In this document: positions 63,611 through 64,000 of the stretch, piece by piece
How the letters are laid out: each line of letters starts with the position of its first letter
How positions within the stretch are numbered: position 1 is the first letter of the stretch
Assembly (NCBI GenBank): GCA_947495135.1
Contig: CANLXN010000010.1
Span: 1-64,000 of the forward strand
Length of the DNA: 64,000 nucleotides
Direction of reading: 5' to 3'
Source of the DNA: an uncultured Flavobacteriaceae bacterium
Lineage (GTDB): Bacteria; Bacteroidota; Bacteroidia; Flavobacteriales; Flavobacteriaceae
Program-made: the position numbers and the translations under genes
The notes under the pieces: model-generated
Databases searched by the model: none
Told to the model about the DNA's origin: nothing
What the model saw: only the letters and a program-made list of their open reading frames with translations

Positions 63611-64000
63611 TTACTCTGGTATCAGTCGAAATTTGGTTCTCTTATTTCCGCCCAGTCCCATCATCGAAAAATTGGTTTGGATTTCCATGTCTCCGTCATA
63701 TTCAATCCACATTCCTTTATTAATTGAGAAATGACCTATGGCTTGATGAGTCATTTTCATATAAGTTTTTTCATCACTTTTTCCGGTAAACATTGTCATG
63801 AGTCCGTTGCCAAAGTTGCCAGAGACAAACTCTTCAATGTCATATTTAATCACAGCAATTTGGTCACCATTTTTTTCAATGATTTTATCAAGGTAAACCT
63901 CATTCCTCTTGAACAACGTGTCCGCAATAAAATTTTGGTCCATTGCAATCATATCGACATTTAAACTCCACTTGTCGCCTACTTTGACAGGCTTATTCGG
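63611..64000 (-). CDS. DUF6263-like protein, C-terminal part (runs off the window)
   Basis: The minus-strand frame is open to the window edge, so the protein starts beyond it; 129 residues are visible. The visible part begins PNKPVKVGDKWSLNVDM, a P-x-PVKVGDxW signature common in DUF6263-type secreted beta proteins of Bacteroidota, and ends MMGLGGNKRTKFRLIPE. An internal ATG at 63952 is not the start. Its stop is 2 bases from the repeat, as for other cassette genes. Confidence 0.65.
   Translation of the reverse strand, partial: PNKPVKVGDKWSLNVDMIAMDQNFIADTLFKRNEVYLDKIIEKNGDQIAVIKYDIEEFVSGNFGNGLMTMFTGKSDEKTYMKMTHQAIGHFSINKGMWIEYDGDMEIQTNFSMMGLGGNKRTKFRLIPE

Overview
The window looks like a chromosome segment from a member of the Flavobacteriaceae (Bacteroidota). 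Grounds: low GC; a type IX secretion type B sorting tail at the left edge; a FadL-like outer membrane protein; a GLPGLI protein paired with a large outer-membrane barrel; a DUF6090 protein; many SPII lipoproteins; and a promoter of the Bacteroidota form TTTG-N19-TAnnTTTG in front of tRNA-Glu and rpsT. No ribosomal RNA operon, prophage, transposase, integrase or CRISPR array was seen.

Region 1 (1-5 kb) is conserved core: the end of a T9SS-exported protein, a FadL/OmpP1-like porin, a Trp/Gly/Asn-rich surface lipoprotein, proS, tRNA-Glu(TTC) and rpsT. Region 2 (5-26 kb) is a mosaic of small operons on both strands: VOC and methyltransferase pair, DKNYY protein, M20 peptidase, GLPGLI plus barrel receptor, DUF1801, MepB, an alpha/alpha-toroid lipoprotein, alpha/beta hydrolases, a beta-lactamase-fold hydrolase, and an ECF sigma factor overlapping a membrane protein gene. 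Region 3 (26-31 kb) is decaying sequence with gene remnants and worn copies of the repeats that dominate region 4.

Region 4 (about 31-64 kb, running off the right edge) is the notable part. Every gene here is on the minus strand, and most stand alone or in groups of two or three, separated by 27 candidate imperfectly palindromic repeats of 115-240 bp (two are collapsed to 25-30 bp and one is a half site). On the plus strand each repeat begins around ...AACGGT-TGTGTATG... and ends around ...ATACACGTTGTT.... The outermost 8-15 bases differ from repeat to repeat. Within one repeat the two ends do not match each other; instead the end just past the stop codon of a gene is the reverse complement of the end just before its start. 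For example GTTAGCAACTGCC and GGTTGTTGCTAAC bracket 62484-63455. This is how an integron gene cassette is arranged, with TTRRRY at the cassette start and RYYYAAC where its attC begins. I infer a mobile cassette array, integron-like or a CALIN-like cluster without a nearby integrase, carrying repeats that differ from textbook attC sites.

The cassette cargo is typical of adaptive gene pools: S41 peptidases, beta-lactamase-fold hydrolases, VOC and SRPBCC proteins, DinB-like proteins, a PEBP/AraC pair, glutaminase, a cupin, NTF2-fold lipoproteins, DUF4304, an MreB-like fragment and many orphan lipoproteins. A geneless mini-cassette, collapsed sites, a truncated ABC-transporter fossil beside a half site, and a frameshifted membrane gene indicate ongoing gain and loss.
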